Part shown: one piece after another, positions 25,091-32,996 of the stretch
Layout of the letters: every line of letters starts with the position of its first letter
Numbering within the stretch: position 1 is the stretch's first letter
NCBI GenBank assembly: GCA_005879535.1
Contig: VBKI01000067.1
Location: forward strand, 1-64,000
Direction of reading: 5' to 3'
From: Deltaproteobacteria bacterium
Lineage (GTDB): Bacteria; Myxococcota; Myxococcia; Myxococcales; 40CM-4-68-19
Length of the DNA: 64,000 nucleotides
Program-made: the position numbers and the translations under genes
The notes under the pieces: model-generated
Database searches by the model: none
Told to the model about the DNA's origin: nothing
What the model saw: the letters and a program-made list of their open reading frames with translations, nothing else

Positions 25091-25860
25091 TGTTCGCAGG
25101 TGTCGTCCGCCCCGACCGAACTGTTCTCGTCATCGTTGCCGCCGCGGTCTGGTTGGGTTGCTCTCGACTGGCGTCCAAGGAGGAAGAGCGGACGGGACGC
25201 GAGTTCCTCGCACACGTCGCGCGGGGTGAGCCGATTCCACCGGCGAGAACAGACGCCTCGTTGCGAACCCCGGAAGCCTCGGCCCGGCTGGCCGTTCTGC
25301 AAGATCAACTGCATGGAGTAGACGCAGCATCGGCAGAACGCGTCGGGGTGGGTTCAATGCACGGGCCCGACGATCGCACGCTGGTTTTCTTCGACTTTGC
25401 CGTGACGGGAAGAGATGGGCCCGCATTGGTACGAGTGACGCTCTTGAGAGGCGCAACACCGATTCTGGTCGGCCTTCATGTCCGCGGCCTGACCACCGGC
25501 GGCAGAGCTCCACCGATGACACGTCGCGGAGTTGGAGCCGTCCTGGTCTTGACCAGCCTTATCCTCGCGCCGATGGTTACGCTCATCGCGCTGGTGCGGC
25601 TGTGGCGGGCGCCACGGAGCCGTAAATGGCCTTGGGCATTGTTCATCCTGCTGGGGATCGGGAAGCTGATGGTCAACTGGAACACGGGACAGATCGCGGT
25701 CCAGCTCCTCGCGATCCAATTGTTCAGCGGATCCGTGTTCCAGATGCTGACCGGCGACTGGATACTCGCGGTTTCTCTTCCGCTCGGAGCGATGATCTAT
25801 CTGCTCAGGCCGGAGTTGCTGCCTGCACCCCCGCCTCTCAACCTGCCACCGGATTCTTGA
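25063..25860 (+). CDS. Membrane protein of unknown function
   Basis: The product has one N-terminal transmembrane segment (TVLVIVAAAVWLGCS) and a soluble region of about 130 residues with a DUF-like look (TGREFLAHVARGEPIP). Four C-terminal hydrophobic segments follow (GAVLVLTSLILAPMVTLIAL; PWALFILLGIGKLMV; IAVQLLAIQLFSGS; ILAVSLPLGAMIYLL). The start is uncertain: TTG 25063 overlaps the Rieske frame, while GTG 25090 overlaps only the Rieske stop. No family was recognised. It may be co-transcribed with the Rieske gene. Confidence 0.6.
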   Translation: MDVRYGRHLVFAGVVRPDRTVLVIVAAAVWLGCSRLASKEEERTGREFLAHVARGEPIPPARTDASLRTPEASARLAVLQDQLHGVDAASAERVGVGSMHGPDDRTLVFFDFAVTGRDGPALVRVTLLRGATPILVGLHVRGLTTGGRAPPMTRRGVGAVLVLTSLILAPMVTLIALVRLWRAPRSRKWPWALFILLGIGKLMVNWNTGQIAVQLLAIQLFSGSVFQMLTGDWILAVSLPLGAMIYLLRPELLPAPPPLNLPPDS

Positions 25861-25869
25861 GCGCCTTCG

Positions 25870-26877
25870 CTACTTGAGACGCTTCAGCACCGCCGAGGTG
25901 AACATCCGCGTCGTTGCCGAGCCGCCCAGGTCTGGGGTGGCCGCCTCCTTCGAGGAGATCGCTTCCCGGACCGCCGTCACCAGCCGATCCGCCGCGGTGC
26001 GCTCGCCGATGTGCTCGAGGAGCATCACGCCTGCCAGCATCACCGCCGTCGGATTGGAGATGCCCTTGCCGGCGATGTCCGGCGCGGTCCCGTGCACCGC
26101 CTCGAAGATGGCCGCGTCCTTGCCGATGTTCGCGCCCGCGGTGAGGCCCAGACCCCCGATCAGGCCGCTGGTCAGGTCGCTCAGGATGTCGCCGAACAGG
26201 TTGGTGGTGACGAGCACGTCGAACTGGTTCGGATTCTTGACCAGCTGCATGGCGCAGTTGTCGACGATCATTTCCTTGAACTCGACGTCCGGGTGCTTCG
26301 CCGCCAGCCCCCGGCCCGTCTCGAGGAACAGGCCGCTCGTGCACTTGAGGATGTTCGCCTTGTGCACCAGCGTCAGCCGCCGGCGCTTGTTCTGCTTCAC
26401 GTAGTTGAAGGCGTACTCGATGATCCGCTCGCTCCCCTTGCGGGTGATGATCGAGATGCTCTCGGCGGCCGTGCGCTCGTCGTCGATGTAGTGCTCGACG
26501 CCGGAATAGAGGCCCTGCGTGTTCTCGCGGATCACCACCAGATCGACGCCGCTGTATCGCGTCTCGACGCCGGCGAAGCTCCGTGCCGGTCGCACGTTCG
26601 CGTAGAGATCGAACTCCTTGCGCAGCGCGACGTTCGCGCTGCGATAGCCCTCGCCGATGGGCGTGGCCAGCGGCCCCTTGAGCGCGAGCTTGTTGCGCCG
26701 GATGGACTGGAGCGTCTCCGCAGGAATCGGAGTCCCATGGGTGGGCACCGCGCTGGCGCCCGCCGCCGCCCGCTCCCACTCGACCTTGCATCCGGCGGCC
26801 TCGATCACCTCGACGGCGGCGTTGACGACCTCCGGACCGATGCCGTCGCCGGGGATGAGCGTGACTCGAATCGACAT
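25870..26877 (-). CDS. NAD-type isocitrate dehydrogenase family enzyme
   Basis: A 335-residue beta-decarboxylating dehydrogenase beginning RVTLIPGDGIGPEVVNAAVE. The substrate loop VVIRENTQGLYSGVEHYID, with Ser/Glu typical of isocitrate rather than isopropylmalate (which has a RELTGG motif), the metal site LFGDILSDLTSGLIGGLGL, and the cofactor loop EAVHGTAPDIAGKGISNPT are all present. It should oxidise isocitrate (or possibly homoisocitrate) to 2-oxoglutarate, or a close analogue, in the TCA cycle. It is convergent with the membrane protein gene and isolated from other metabolic genes. Confidence 0.85.
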   Translation of the reverse strand: MSIRVTLIPGDGIGPEVVNAAVEVIEAAGCKVEWERAAAGASAVPTHGTPIPAETLQSIRRNKLALKGPLATPIGEGYRSANVALRKEFDLYANVRPARSFAGVETRYSGVDLVVIRENTQGLYSGVEHYIDDERTAAESISIITRKGSERIIEYAFNYVKQNKRRRLTLVHKANILKCTSGLFLETGRGLAAKHPDVEFKEMIVDNCAMQLVKNPNQFDVLVTTNLFGDILSDLTSGLIGGLGLTAGANIGKDAAIFEAVHGTAPDIAGKGISNPTAVMLAGVMLLEHIGERTAADRLVTAVREAISSKEAATPDLGGSATTRMFTSAVLKRLK

Positions 26878-26919
26878 GGGCGGCGAGCTTAGTAGCCTGT
26901 TGCCTTGTCCGCGGCAACC

Positions 26920-27363
26920 TCACGGTCCCGGCGCGCGGCAGACGGCCACTGCGAGAAGAATCATTTCCAGAACGAGCAGCGCCGAGCTGACGCCGTGCAG
27001 CGCGGCGAAACGTCCGGAAGCGGTCGTACCCGCCTCGCGCATTGCCTGGATCGACGGGGTCACGAGCAGCGAAGATGCGGCCGCGCAGACCCCCGCGAGC
27101 AGCGGCGCGATGGCGCTCCGCGGGCGCGAGAGGACGAGCGCGCAGACCACCGCCACGGCGGTGAGCGCGAGGGTCGCAGCGTCGAGACGCGCCAGCATGC
27201 TTCCCACCAGATCGGCGGCGAGCTGCCGGCGCGGATGGTCGCGGGGCAGCGCGGCGACGTCTCGCGGGAAGACCACCTGGGCTGCCACCGCGGCGAAGAA
27301 GAGCTGCGCGCCGACGAGGCCGCCGCAGCAAAATCGGTAGAGGAAACGCGCCATCTCGCCCAT
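26920..27363 (-). CDS. DUF4149-like integral membrane protein
   Basis: A 147-residue protein with four predicted helices: GLVGAQLFFAAVAAQVVFPR, then ALTAVAVVCALVLS, then AIAPLLAGVCAAASSLLVT, then ALLVLEMILLAVAVCRA. The arrangement and the N-terminal RFLYRFCCGGLVGAQLFFA pattern fit DUF4149 (TMEM205-like) proteins of unknown role. ATG 27363 or the ATG three codons further (27354) can be the start. It is divergent from the O-methyltransferase, whose ATG is only 22 bases away, so the two share a promoter region. Confidence 0.75.
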   Translation of the reverse strand: MGEMARFLYRFCCGGLVGAQLFFAAVAAQVVFPRDVAALPRDHPRRQLAADLVGSMLARLDAATLALTAVAVVCALVLSRPRSAIAPLLAGVCAAASSLLVTPSIQAMREAGTTASGRFAALHGVSSALLVLEMILLAVAVCRAPGP

Positions 27364-27384
27364 TTGCGCTACGTTACTGCCCGG

Positions 27385-28029
27385 ATGCAAGGCGACATGG
27401 ACATCGTCGATCCGCTGATCGACGACTACCTGACGCGTCTCGCCGGATCGCCCGATCCGGTGGAGGCCGAGATGCGCCGGTACGCCGACGAGCGCGACGG
27501 GTTTCCCATCGTCGGCCAGACGGTGGGAACCTTGCTCGCGCAATACGCGTTGGTGGCCAAAGCGCGGCGGATCTTCGAGGTAGGCAGCGGATTCGGATAC
27601 TCGGCGTTCTGGTTCGCGCGCGTGCTCGAGCCTGGAAGCACGGTGACGCTCACCGACTTCGACCGCGAGAACCTGGACCGTGCCCGCGCATGGCTCGCCA
27701 AGGCCGGCCTGCTCGACCGCTGCCGTTTCGAGCCCGCGGGCGACGGCCTGGAGGCGCTGGCCCGCTGCGAGGCCGGGCTCGACGCGGTCTTCCTCGACGG
27801 AGAGAAGGCGGAGTATCCGAAAGCGCTTGCCATCGCGCTTCCGAAGCTGCGCGCCGGTGGCCTCGTCCTCGCCAACAGCGTGCTCTGGGGCGGCGCCGTG
27901 GCCCGCGGCGAAAGCGATGCGGCGACCGCCGGGCTGCGCGAATACACTCGGCTGATCTTCGGGAGCGAAGGCATCGTCTCGACCATCGTACCGATCCGGG
28001 ACGGCCTCGCCATCACGTGGAAGAGGTAG
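27385..28029 (+). CDS. SAM-dependent O-methyltransferase (class I, catechol-OMT-like)
   Basis: A 214-residue methyltransferase of the O-methyltransferase family 3 (caffeoyl-CoA/catechol type). It shows an N-terminal helix (DPLIDDYLTRLAGSPDPVEA), the SAM-binding loop IFEVGSGFGYSAFWFARVL, the acidic strand end VTLTDFDRENLDRARAWLAK, and the metal/substrate motif LDAVFLDGEKAEYPKALAIA. The acceptor is unknown. The start ATG 27385 sits close to the divergent DUF4149 gene. queG follows after three bases, suggesting co-transcription. Confidence 0.85.
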   Translation: MQGDMDIVDPLIDDYLTRLAGSPDPVEAEMRRYADERDGFPIVGQTVGTLLAQYALVAKARRIFEVGSGFGYSAFWFARVLEPGSTVTLTDFDRENLDRARAWLAKAGLLDRCRFEPAGDGLEALARCEAGLDAVFLDGEKAEYPKALAIALPKLRAGGLVLANSVLWGGAVARGESDAATAGLREYTRLIFGSEGIVSTIVPIRDGLAITWKR

Positions 28030-28032
28030 CCG

Positions 28033-29070
28033 GTGGACGTCACCGCCGCGCAGGTGAAAACGCGCGCCAGCGAGCTGGGGTTCGACCTCTGCGGGATCGC
28101 GCGTGCCCATCCGCTGCCGCCAGAGCGGCTCGACCACTGGCTCGAGCGCGGCTGGGACGCGGGGCTCGAATACGTGCGCGCCCGGCGCCTGGAGCGCCTC
28201 GATCCGTCGCGGCTCGTCGCCGGCGCCCGCAGCGTGGTGGTGGTTGCCTCCTCGTACGGGCCTGCGCCGCAGGACCCGGAGCCGGGTGCCGGAGAGCTGA
28301 CCATCGCGCGCTACGCCCGCGGCCGCGACTACCACAACGTCGTCCTCAAGCCGGTGCGCAAGCTGGCCTCATGGCTGCGCGATCATGGCGCGTCCGTCTA
28401 CGCGGAAGTCGACGCCGGCGCCGTGATGGAGAAGGCCTGGGCGCAGGAAGCCGGAATCGGATGGATCGGCAAGAACGGCTGCCTCATCCACGAGCGATTC
28501 GGATCCTGGCTGCTGCTCGGCGCCCTGATCATCGATGCGGAGCTGGAAGCCGACGTTCCGCATCCCGATCGCTGCGGCGACTGCGCGCTGTGCCTGCCTG
28601 CGTGTCCGACCGAGGCCATCCGCGAGCCTCGCTACGTCGATTCCGTGCGCTGCATCGCGTACCACACCATCGAGCACCGCGGCGCGATTCCGGAGGACGT
28701 TGCGCGCCGTGCGGGAAGGCGTCTGTTCGGGTGCGACGCCTGCCAGGACGTCTGCCCGTGGAACCGCCGCGCCGCGCCGGCGACCCTGGTGCAGCTTCGT
28801 CCGCACATCGCGTCGCTCCGCGTCGACGACGTGCTCTCGCTGACGCACGCACAAGCCCGGCAGAGGTTCGAAGGAACTCCTCTCTTGCGCGCGGGCCGCG
28901 ATGGCCTGGTCCGGACGGCATTGGCCGTCGCGGAGGTATCAGCGGCGCGCGCGCAGGCATTTGCCACGGATGCCGCGCCGGGCGTGCGCGCGCAGGCAGC
29001 TCAGCTTCAGCGTCCCGCCAGGGTGAGCACGGCGCCGTTCACGGCGCCCGCTTCCGGAGAGACGAGATAG
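28033..29070 (+). CDS. queG: Epoxyqueuosine reductase
   Basis: A 345-residue cobalamin- and 4Fe-4S-dependent enzyme performing the last step of queuosine synthesis in tRNA. It starts at GTG 28033. The N-terminal domain holds the cobalamin-binding part (VDAGAVMEKAWAQEAGIGWI, then GKNGCLIHERFGSWLLLG). Two ferredoxin clusters follow: CGDCALCLPACPTEAI and CDACQDVCPWN. C-terminal HEAT-like residues are present. Length is within the family range. Its last 64 bases overlap the 3' end of the SDR gene on the other strand. Confidence 0.95.
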   Translation: MDVTAAQVKTRASELGFDLCGIARAHPLPPERLDHWLERGWDAGLEYVRARRLERLDPSRLVAGARSVVVVASSYGPAPQDPEPGAGELTIARYARGRDYHNVVLKPVRKLASWLRDHGASVYAEVDAGAVMEKAWAQEAGIGWIGKNGCLIHERFGSWLLLGALIIDAELEADVPHPDRCGDCALCLPACPTEAIREPRYVDSVRCIAYHTIEHRGAIPEDVARRAGRRLFGCDACQDVCPWNRRAAPATLVQLRPHIASLRVDDVLSLTHAQARQRFEGTPLLRAGRDGLVRTALAVAEVSAARAQAFATDAAPGVRAQAAQLQRPARVSTAPFTAPASGETR

Positions 29071-29630
29071 AAGATCGCTTCGGCGACGTCCTCCAGCGGC
29101 ACCTGCCCGGCGAGGTTGCCATTCGCCGCTGTGCGCAAGGTGCCGGGGGCGACGCAGTTCGCGCGCACGCCAGAACCCTCGTCCGCGATGCTCCTGGTGA
29201 GCGCGATGACCGCCGCCTTCGACGCGTTGTACGCGGCCGCGCCGGCCATGCCCTGGAAGGTTGCCGCGGTGAGCGCCGCGACGTTGACGATGCGGCCCTC
29301 GCCGCGCATCCGGCGCAGCGCCGCGCGGCAGCAGAGGAACGCCGAGCGCAGATTGATCTCCAGCATCCTCTCGAGAACGTCCACCGAGGTCTGCGCCACC
29401 GTGGCGCCGGCCCAGCCGCCCGCGCAATGGACCGACGCCCAGAGCGGGCCATGGCCCTCGACCGCGTTGTCGTAGGCGCTCTCGACCTGCGCCTCGTCGG
29501 CGAGGTCCGCCTCCTTCCGCGTGAGCGCGACGACGGCGGCTCGCGCGCGCTGCAGCCGGGCGACGACCGCGGCGCCGAGATTTCCCGATGCTCCGGTGAC
29601 GACCACACACCGTCTCTCGATGGTTGACAT
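29007..29630 (-). CDS. Short-chain dehydrogenase/reductase
   Basis: A 207-residue SDR: cofactor motif VVVTGASGNLGAAVVARLQR, the NADP-specificity strand (VALTRKEADLADE), VHCAGGW in place of NNAG, the catalytic Ser-Tyr-Lys region VNVAALTAATFQG and AAAYNASKAAVIALTRSIAD, and VAPGTLRT. The usual catalytic Ser before the Tyr is not clearly placed (the motif reads VNVAALTAATFQG), so activity is uncertain but likely. It is convergent with queG and overlaps it by 64 bases; it is divergent from the EamA gene. Confidence 0.85.
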   Translation of the reverse strand: MSTIERRCVVVTGASGNLGAAVVARLQRARAAVVALTRKEADLADEAQVESAYDNAVEGHGPLWASVHCAGGWAGATVAQTSVDVLERMLEINLRSAFLCCRAALRRMRGEGRIVNVAALTAATFQGMAGAAAYNASKAAVIALTRSIADEGSGVRANCVAPGTLRTAANGNLAGQVPLEDVAEAIFYLVSPEAGAVNGAVLTLAGR

Positions 29631-29662
29631 GGCAGCGCAATCTACGCAGAACGGTTCCGCCG

Positions 29663-30616
29663 ATGCACGCCCGCGCCCGCCCGTCCGCCGTGCTGCTCTA
29701 CGGCGCGTTGGTGGCGCACACGCTGGTTTCGGCGGGGACCTATCTGTTCGCCAAGCGCGCGCTGATGGAGATCCCAGCGCTCCCGCTCGGGCTGCTCCGC
29801 TTCGCAGGGGCCGCGTTGCTGCTCCTGATCCTGCTCCGCCGGGCGCGGCCGGCGGGCGAGCGGTTTCCCCCGCGACGCGAGTGGAAGAAACTGCTCTTCC
29901 TTGCCGCTGTCGCGGTGCCCGTCAACCAGATCCTCTTCCTCTATGGGCTGCAGCTCTCCAGCGCGGCGCACGCCGCGCTCCTGTATACGCTGACACCGCT
30001 CTTCGTCCTGCTGCTCGCGCAGGCACTGCTCGGCGAATTTCCCGGCTGGCGGGCCGCACTGGGAACCGCGCTGGCGCTGGGTGGAACGATCTACGTCCTG
30101 CTCCAGCGAGGAGCGGGCACATCCCGCGAACCGCTGGGCGGGGATCTGCTCCTGCTCATCGCCGTCGTCGCCTGGGCGGTCTACACGGCCGAAGGACGCG
30201 AGGTGGTGGGAAGGCTGGGCGCATTTCCCACCATCGCCTGGACGGTCATCGCCGGAACGGTTCTCTATCTCCCGCTCGGATTGGGCGCGCTCTTGAGCCC
30301 GTCCTACCGGGCGGACATCGCGCACGCCTCGCGGGAGGCGTGGTGGGGCATCGCCTATCTGATCGTGATGACGAGCGTCGTCGCGTACCTGCTCTGGTAC
30401 TGGGCGCTCGCCCATCTCGCCGCGGCCCGTGTCGCCATCTTCACCAACCTGCAGCCGCTGGCTACGGCGTTGCTGGCACAGGTCCTTTTCGGCGAGCGCG
30501 TGACCGCGGGATTCTACGTCGCGGCGGCGGTGGTGATGGGCGGCGTGCTGCTGGCGCAATGGCGTGCGACGGACGCGGCGGAAGAGGCACTGCTGGAATC
30601 GCCGGCGAAGAGCTGA
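29663..30616 (+). CDS. EamA/DMT-family drug or metabolite exporter
   Basis: A 317-residue protein of two EamA repeats and ten hydrophobic helices. It opens MHARARPSAVLLYGALVAHT, with the typical HTLVSAGTYLFAKRAL. The first repeat ends with SSAAHAALLYTLTPLFVLLL and the second with LAAARVAIFTNLQPLATALL, which is the conserved EamA 'A......TPL....L' pattern. It probably exports an amino acid or other small metabolite, unspecified. The upstream start at 29624 overlaps the divergent SDR gene, so 29663 was preferred. Confidence 0.85.
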   Translation: MHARARPSAVLLYGALVAHTLVSAGTYLFAKRALMEIPALPLGLLRFAGAALLLLILLRRARPAGERFPPRREWKKLLFLAAVAVPVNQILFLYGLQLSSAAHAALLYTLTPLFVLLLAQALLGEFPGWRAALGTALALGGTIYVLLQRGAGTSREPLGGDLLLLIAVVAWAVYTAEGREVVGRLGAFPTIAWTVIAGTVLYLPLGLGALLSPSYRADIAHASREAWWGIAYLIVMTSVVAYLLWYWALAHLAAARVAIFTNLQPLATALLAQVLFGERVTAGFYVAAAVVMGGVLLAQWRATDAAEEALLESPAKS

Positions 30617-30619
30617 CGC

Positions 30620-31663
30620 TTACCGCGAGCGGCGCATCGCCGCGATGTAGAACCCGTCGCTGCCGTGACGGTGCGGCAGCAGCTGCACTTCCGCGCCGGC
30701 GCCGAGACCTGTCGCCTCTGGCAAGACCTGGGTCGGCTCGAATTCCGGATGTGCAGAGAGGAATGACGCGCGCACCTCCTCGTTCTCGCCCCGGTTGATC
30801 GAGCAGGTGGCGTACACCAGCCGGCCCTTGTTGTGCATCTCGGAAGCGAGGGCGAGCGCCTTCCCGCCGGCGCCTGCGCAGGCGTCGACCACCACCTGGC
30901 CGGGCCGGGCCTCGCAGGCAAGCGCGACCAACTGGCTCCCTTCGTCCTGCACCTCGAAGAGGCCCGCCTTGAACGCGCGCAGCGCGAAGACGTTGGTGCG
31001 TCCCGTGAACGTGACGCCCCAAGGCGAGAACCGGGTCGGCTCGACCCGCGATCCTTCGGTGCGGAGGATCGCGAGCAGCTCATCGCGTGAGCTCTTCAGG
31101 AGATTCGCGCGCACCGTCAGCGGAGCGCGCTGGTTCAGCGCTGCGGCGAGCGCGCGAGTCTCCGCGGCGCCGAGCTGCTCGCTCCACAATTTCGCCAGCC
31201 ACCGCGGGAGCGAAGTCTCGGCCGCAAGCGCGTCGAGAGGATCTTCGGGAACGCCGAGCGGCTCCGGTCCAGCCACGAGCTCGAGCGCCCACTGCCACGG
31301 CCCGACCTCCGGGCCCGCGAGACCTGCGGCGCTGGCGGCCGATTGCCGCTCGCCCGCGATCAGGTATGCCGCGTAGCGGAGCAGGTGCTGCGTCGGAGTC
31401 GCCAGCTTTTCCAGCGCCAGCTTGCGGGTGCCGAGCGCGCGCTGCAGAAGGTGGTCGACGCGCCCCTGCAGTCGCAGCAGCCCGTACACCGCATCGGAGA
31501 CGGCGCGCCGCTCCACGCTGCGAAGCTGCTTCTCGCGCCGGAGCACGCGCTGCAGCGCCTGGTCCGCGCGCGCTCCCTCCCGGCGGACTTGCTCGTAGAT
31601 CTCCAGTACGGCCATGCGGACCAGCTGCGTTCTCACGGCGCCGCTTCTCGGACGCTGACGCAC
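30620..31663 (-). CDS. rsmB: RsmB-like (NOL1/NOP2/Sun) rRNA methyltransferase with internal deletion
   Basis: The N-terminal NusB-like domain (MAVLEIYEQVRREGARADQA) and the C-terminal SAM-dependent methyltransferase part (VDACAGAGGKALALASEM, motif I) are clear. RsmB methylates C967 of 16S rRNA using two cysteines, one in a DAPCSG motif and one in a TCS motif. Here motif I (GGKALALASEMHNKGR) is followed immediately by LVYATCSINRGENEE, so the intervening 70-90 residues, including DAPCSG and the acidic SAM residue, are missing while the frame is kept. Protein length is 347 against about 430 normally. Function is probably lost or altered; it may be a deletion, or an assembly error. Confidence 0.7.
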   Translation of the reverse strand: MRQRPRSGAVRTQLVRMAVLEIYEQVRREGARADQALQRVLRREKQLRSVERRAVSDAVYGLLRLQGRVDHLLQRALGTRKLALEKLATPTQHLLRYAAYLIAGERQSAASAAGLAGPEVGPWQWALELVAGPEPLGVPEDPLDALAAETSLPRWLAKLWSEQLGAAETRALAAALNQRAPLTVRANLLKSSRDELLAILRTEGSRVEPTRFSPWGVTFTGRTNVFALRAFKAGLFEVQDEGSQLVALACEARPGQVVVDACAGAGGKALALASEMHNKGRLVYATCSINRGENEEVRASFLSAHPEFEPTQVLPEATGLGAGAEVQLLPHRHGSDGFYIAAMRRSR

Positions 31664-31748
31664 ATGGTGTCAACCGTGAATTCCGCCCCTGGTCGGAGCG
31701 ACCTCCGACGGAATCGTGCCGGGAGCGTCGCCGTTACTAAATGACTGC

Positions 31749-32996
31749 GTGCACCTCCTCGCAGCTCTCGCCGTGGCCGCGCTACCCACGGTGCTCACCA
31801 TCGACGACGCGGTGCGGATCTTTCGCGAGCGCGGCTTCGACCTGCTCATCGCCGACGCGCAGATCGCCGCCGCCGAAGGCGACGCGACCGTCGCCGCCGC
31901 GATCGCCAATCCACAACTCGGCGCCACGGTGGGAAGGTCGTTCGACTACGACGCCCGCGCCTGTCCCGGTTGTTCGGCGACGGCGTGGTCGGTGGCGCTC
32001 ACCGATCCGTCGGCGCTTTCCGATCTGATCACGGGCAAGCGCGGGTTGCGCACCGACGTTGCCCGGTCCGCTGTGACTGCGGCACGGCGTTCACGCGACG
32101 ACGCGCTCCGCACCCTGTCGCTGCAGGTGCGCCAGGCCTTCCTCGATGCGGTGCTGCAGCAGGCGCAGCTCGGCCTCGCCCGCGAGCTTGCGGAGTCGAC
32201 CGAGCGCACCCGTGCTCTCGACCAGCGCCGCCTGGAATCCGGCGCCGTCTCCGAGGCGGAGCTGGCGCGGGCGGAGGTGGCGGCGCTGCAGGCCCAGCAA
32301 GGCGTGGACCTGGGCGAACAGGCCCTGATCGCAGCGCGGCTCCAGCTCGCGTTCCTTCTCGGCGTGCGCGAGGCCGCGCCCGACTTCGCCGTCGATTCGA
32401 CGCTTTTCGAACGCGCCTTGCCGGAGACCGACCTGTCCGTGGAGGCGCTCTCGGCTGAGGCGCTCGAGGAGCGGCCCGACCTGCTCGGCGATTCCGCGCA
32501 GGAAGCCCGGGCCGAGGCGGCCCTCGCGCTCGCGCGCCGGCAGCGCATCCCTGACGTGGCGCTCTCCGCCCAGTACGCCCAGGAGGGCTCGGGCCAGAAC
32601 GCGCTGCAGCCACCGACGCTGACGTTCGGCGTGCAGCTTCCGCTGCCGATCTTCTACCGGCAGCGCGGCGAAATCGCGCGCGCCGAGGCGGACCTGCGTG
32701 CCCAGCGCGTCGCCCGGGAGAAGCTGCGGGCGCAGGTGCTCTCCGACGTGCGGCAGGCGACCGCCGCCGTCGACGCGAATCGCCGGCTCGTGCAGCGGTT
32801 ACGGACGCGAATGCTCGGCCGGGCCAGGCGGGTCCGTGACCTCGTGCAGGTCCAGTACGAGAAGGGCGCGGCGTCGCTCCTCGAGCTGCTCGACGCCCAG
32901 CGGACCTGGGCACTGACGTATGCCGAATACCTCAAGGACGTCCACGACTTCTGGCTGTCGCTGTTCCGGCTGGACGCCGTGGTGGGACGCCGATGA
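31749..32996 (+). CDS. TolC-family outer membrane efflux protein (CusC/CzcC type)
   Basis: A protein of about 415 residues with a signal peptide (HLLAALAVAALPTV) and long heptad-rich helices. Examples are QVRQAFLDAVLQQAQLGLAR, GAVSEAELARAEVAALQAQQ, and REKLRAQVLSDVRQATAAVD, the classical TolC pattern of two similar halves. It forms the outer-membrane channel for the RND pump encoded downstream, whose adaptor gene overlaps it by four bases. GTG 31749 is taken as start because it gives a clean signal peptide; a GTG at 31716 is also in frame. Confidence 0.85.
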   Translation: MHLLAALAVAALPTVLTIDDAVRIFRERGFDLLIADAQIAAAEGDATVAAAIANPQLGATVGRSFDYDARACPGCSATAWSVALTDPSALSDLITGKRGLRTDVARSAVTAARRSRDDALRTLSLQVRQAFLDAVLQQAQLGLARELAESTERTRALDQRRLESGAVSEAELARAEVAALQAQQGVDLGEQALIAARLQLAFLLGVREAAPDFAVDSTLFERALPETDLSVEALSAEALEERPDLLGDSAQEARAEAALALARRQRIPDVALSAQYAQEGSGQNALQPPTLTFGVQLPLPIFYRQRGEIARAEADLRAQRVAREKLRAQVLSDVRQATAAVDANRRLVQRLRTRMLGRARRVRDLVQVQYEKGAASLLELLDAQRTWALTYAEYLKDVHDFWLSLFRLDAVVGRR

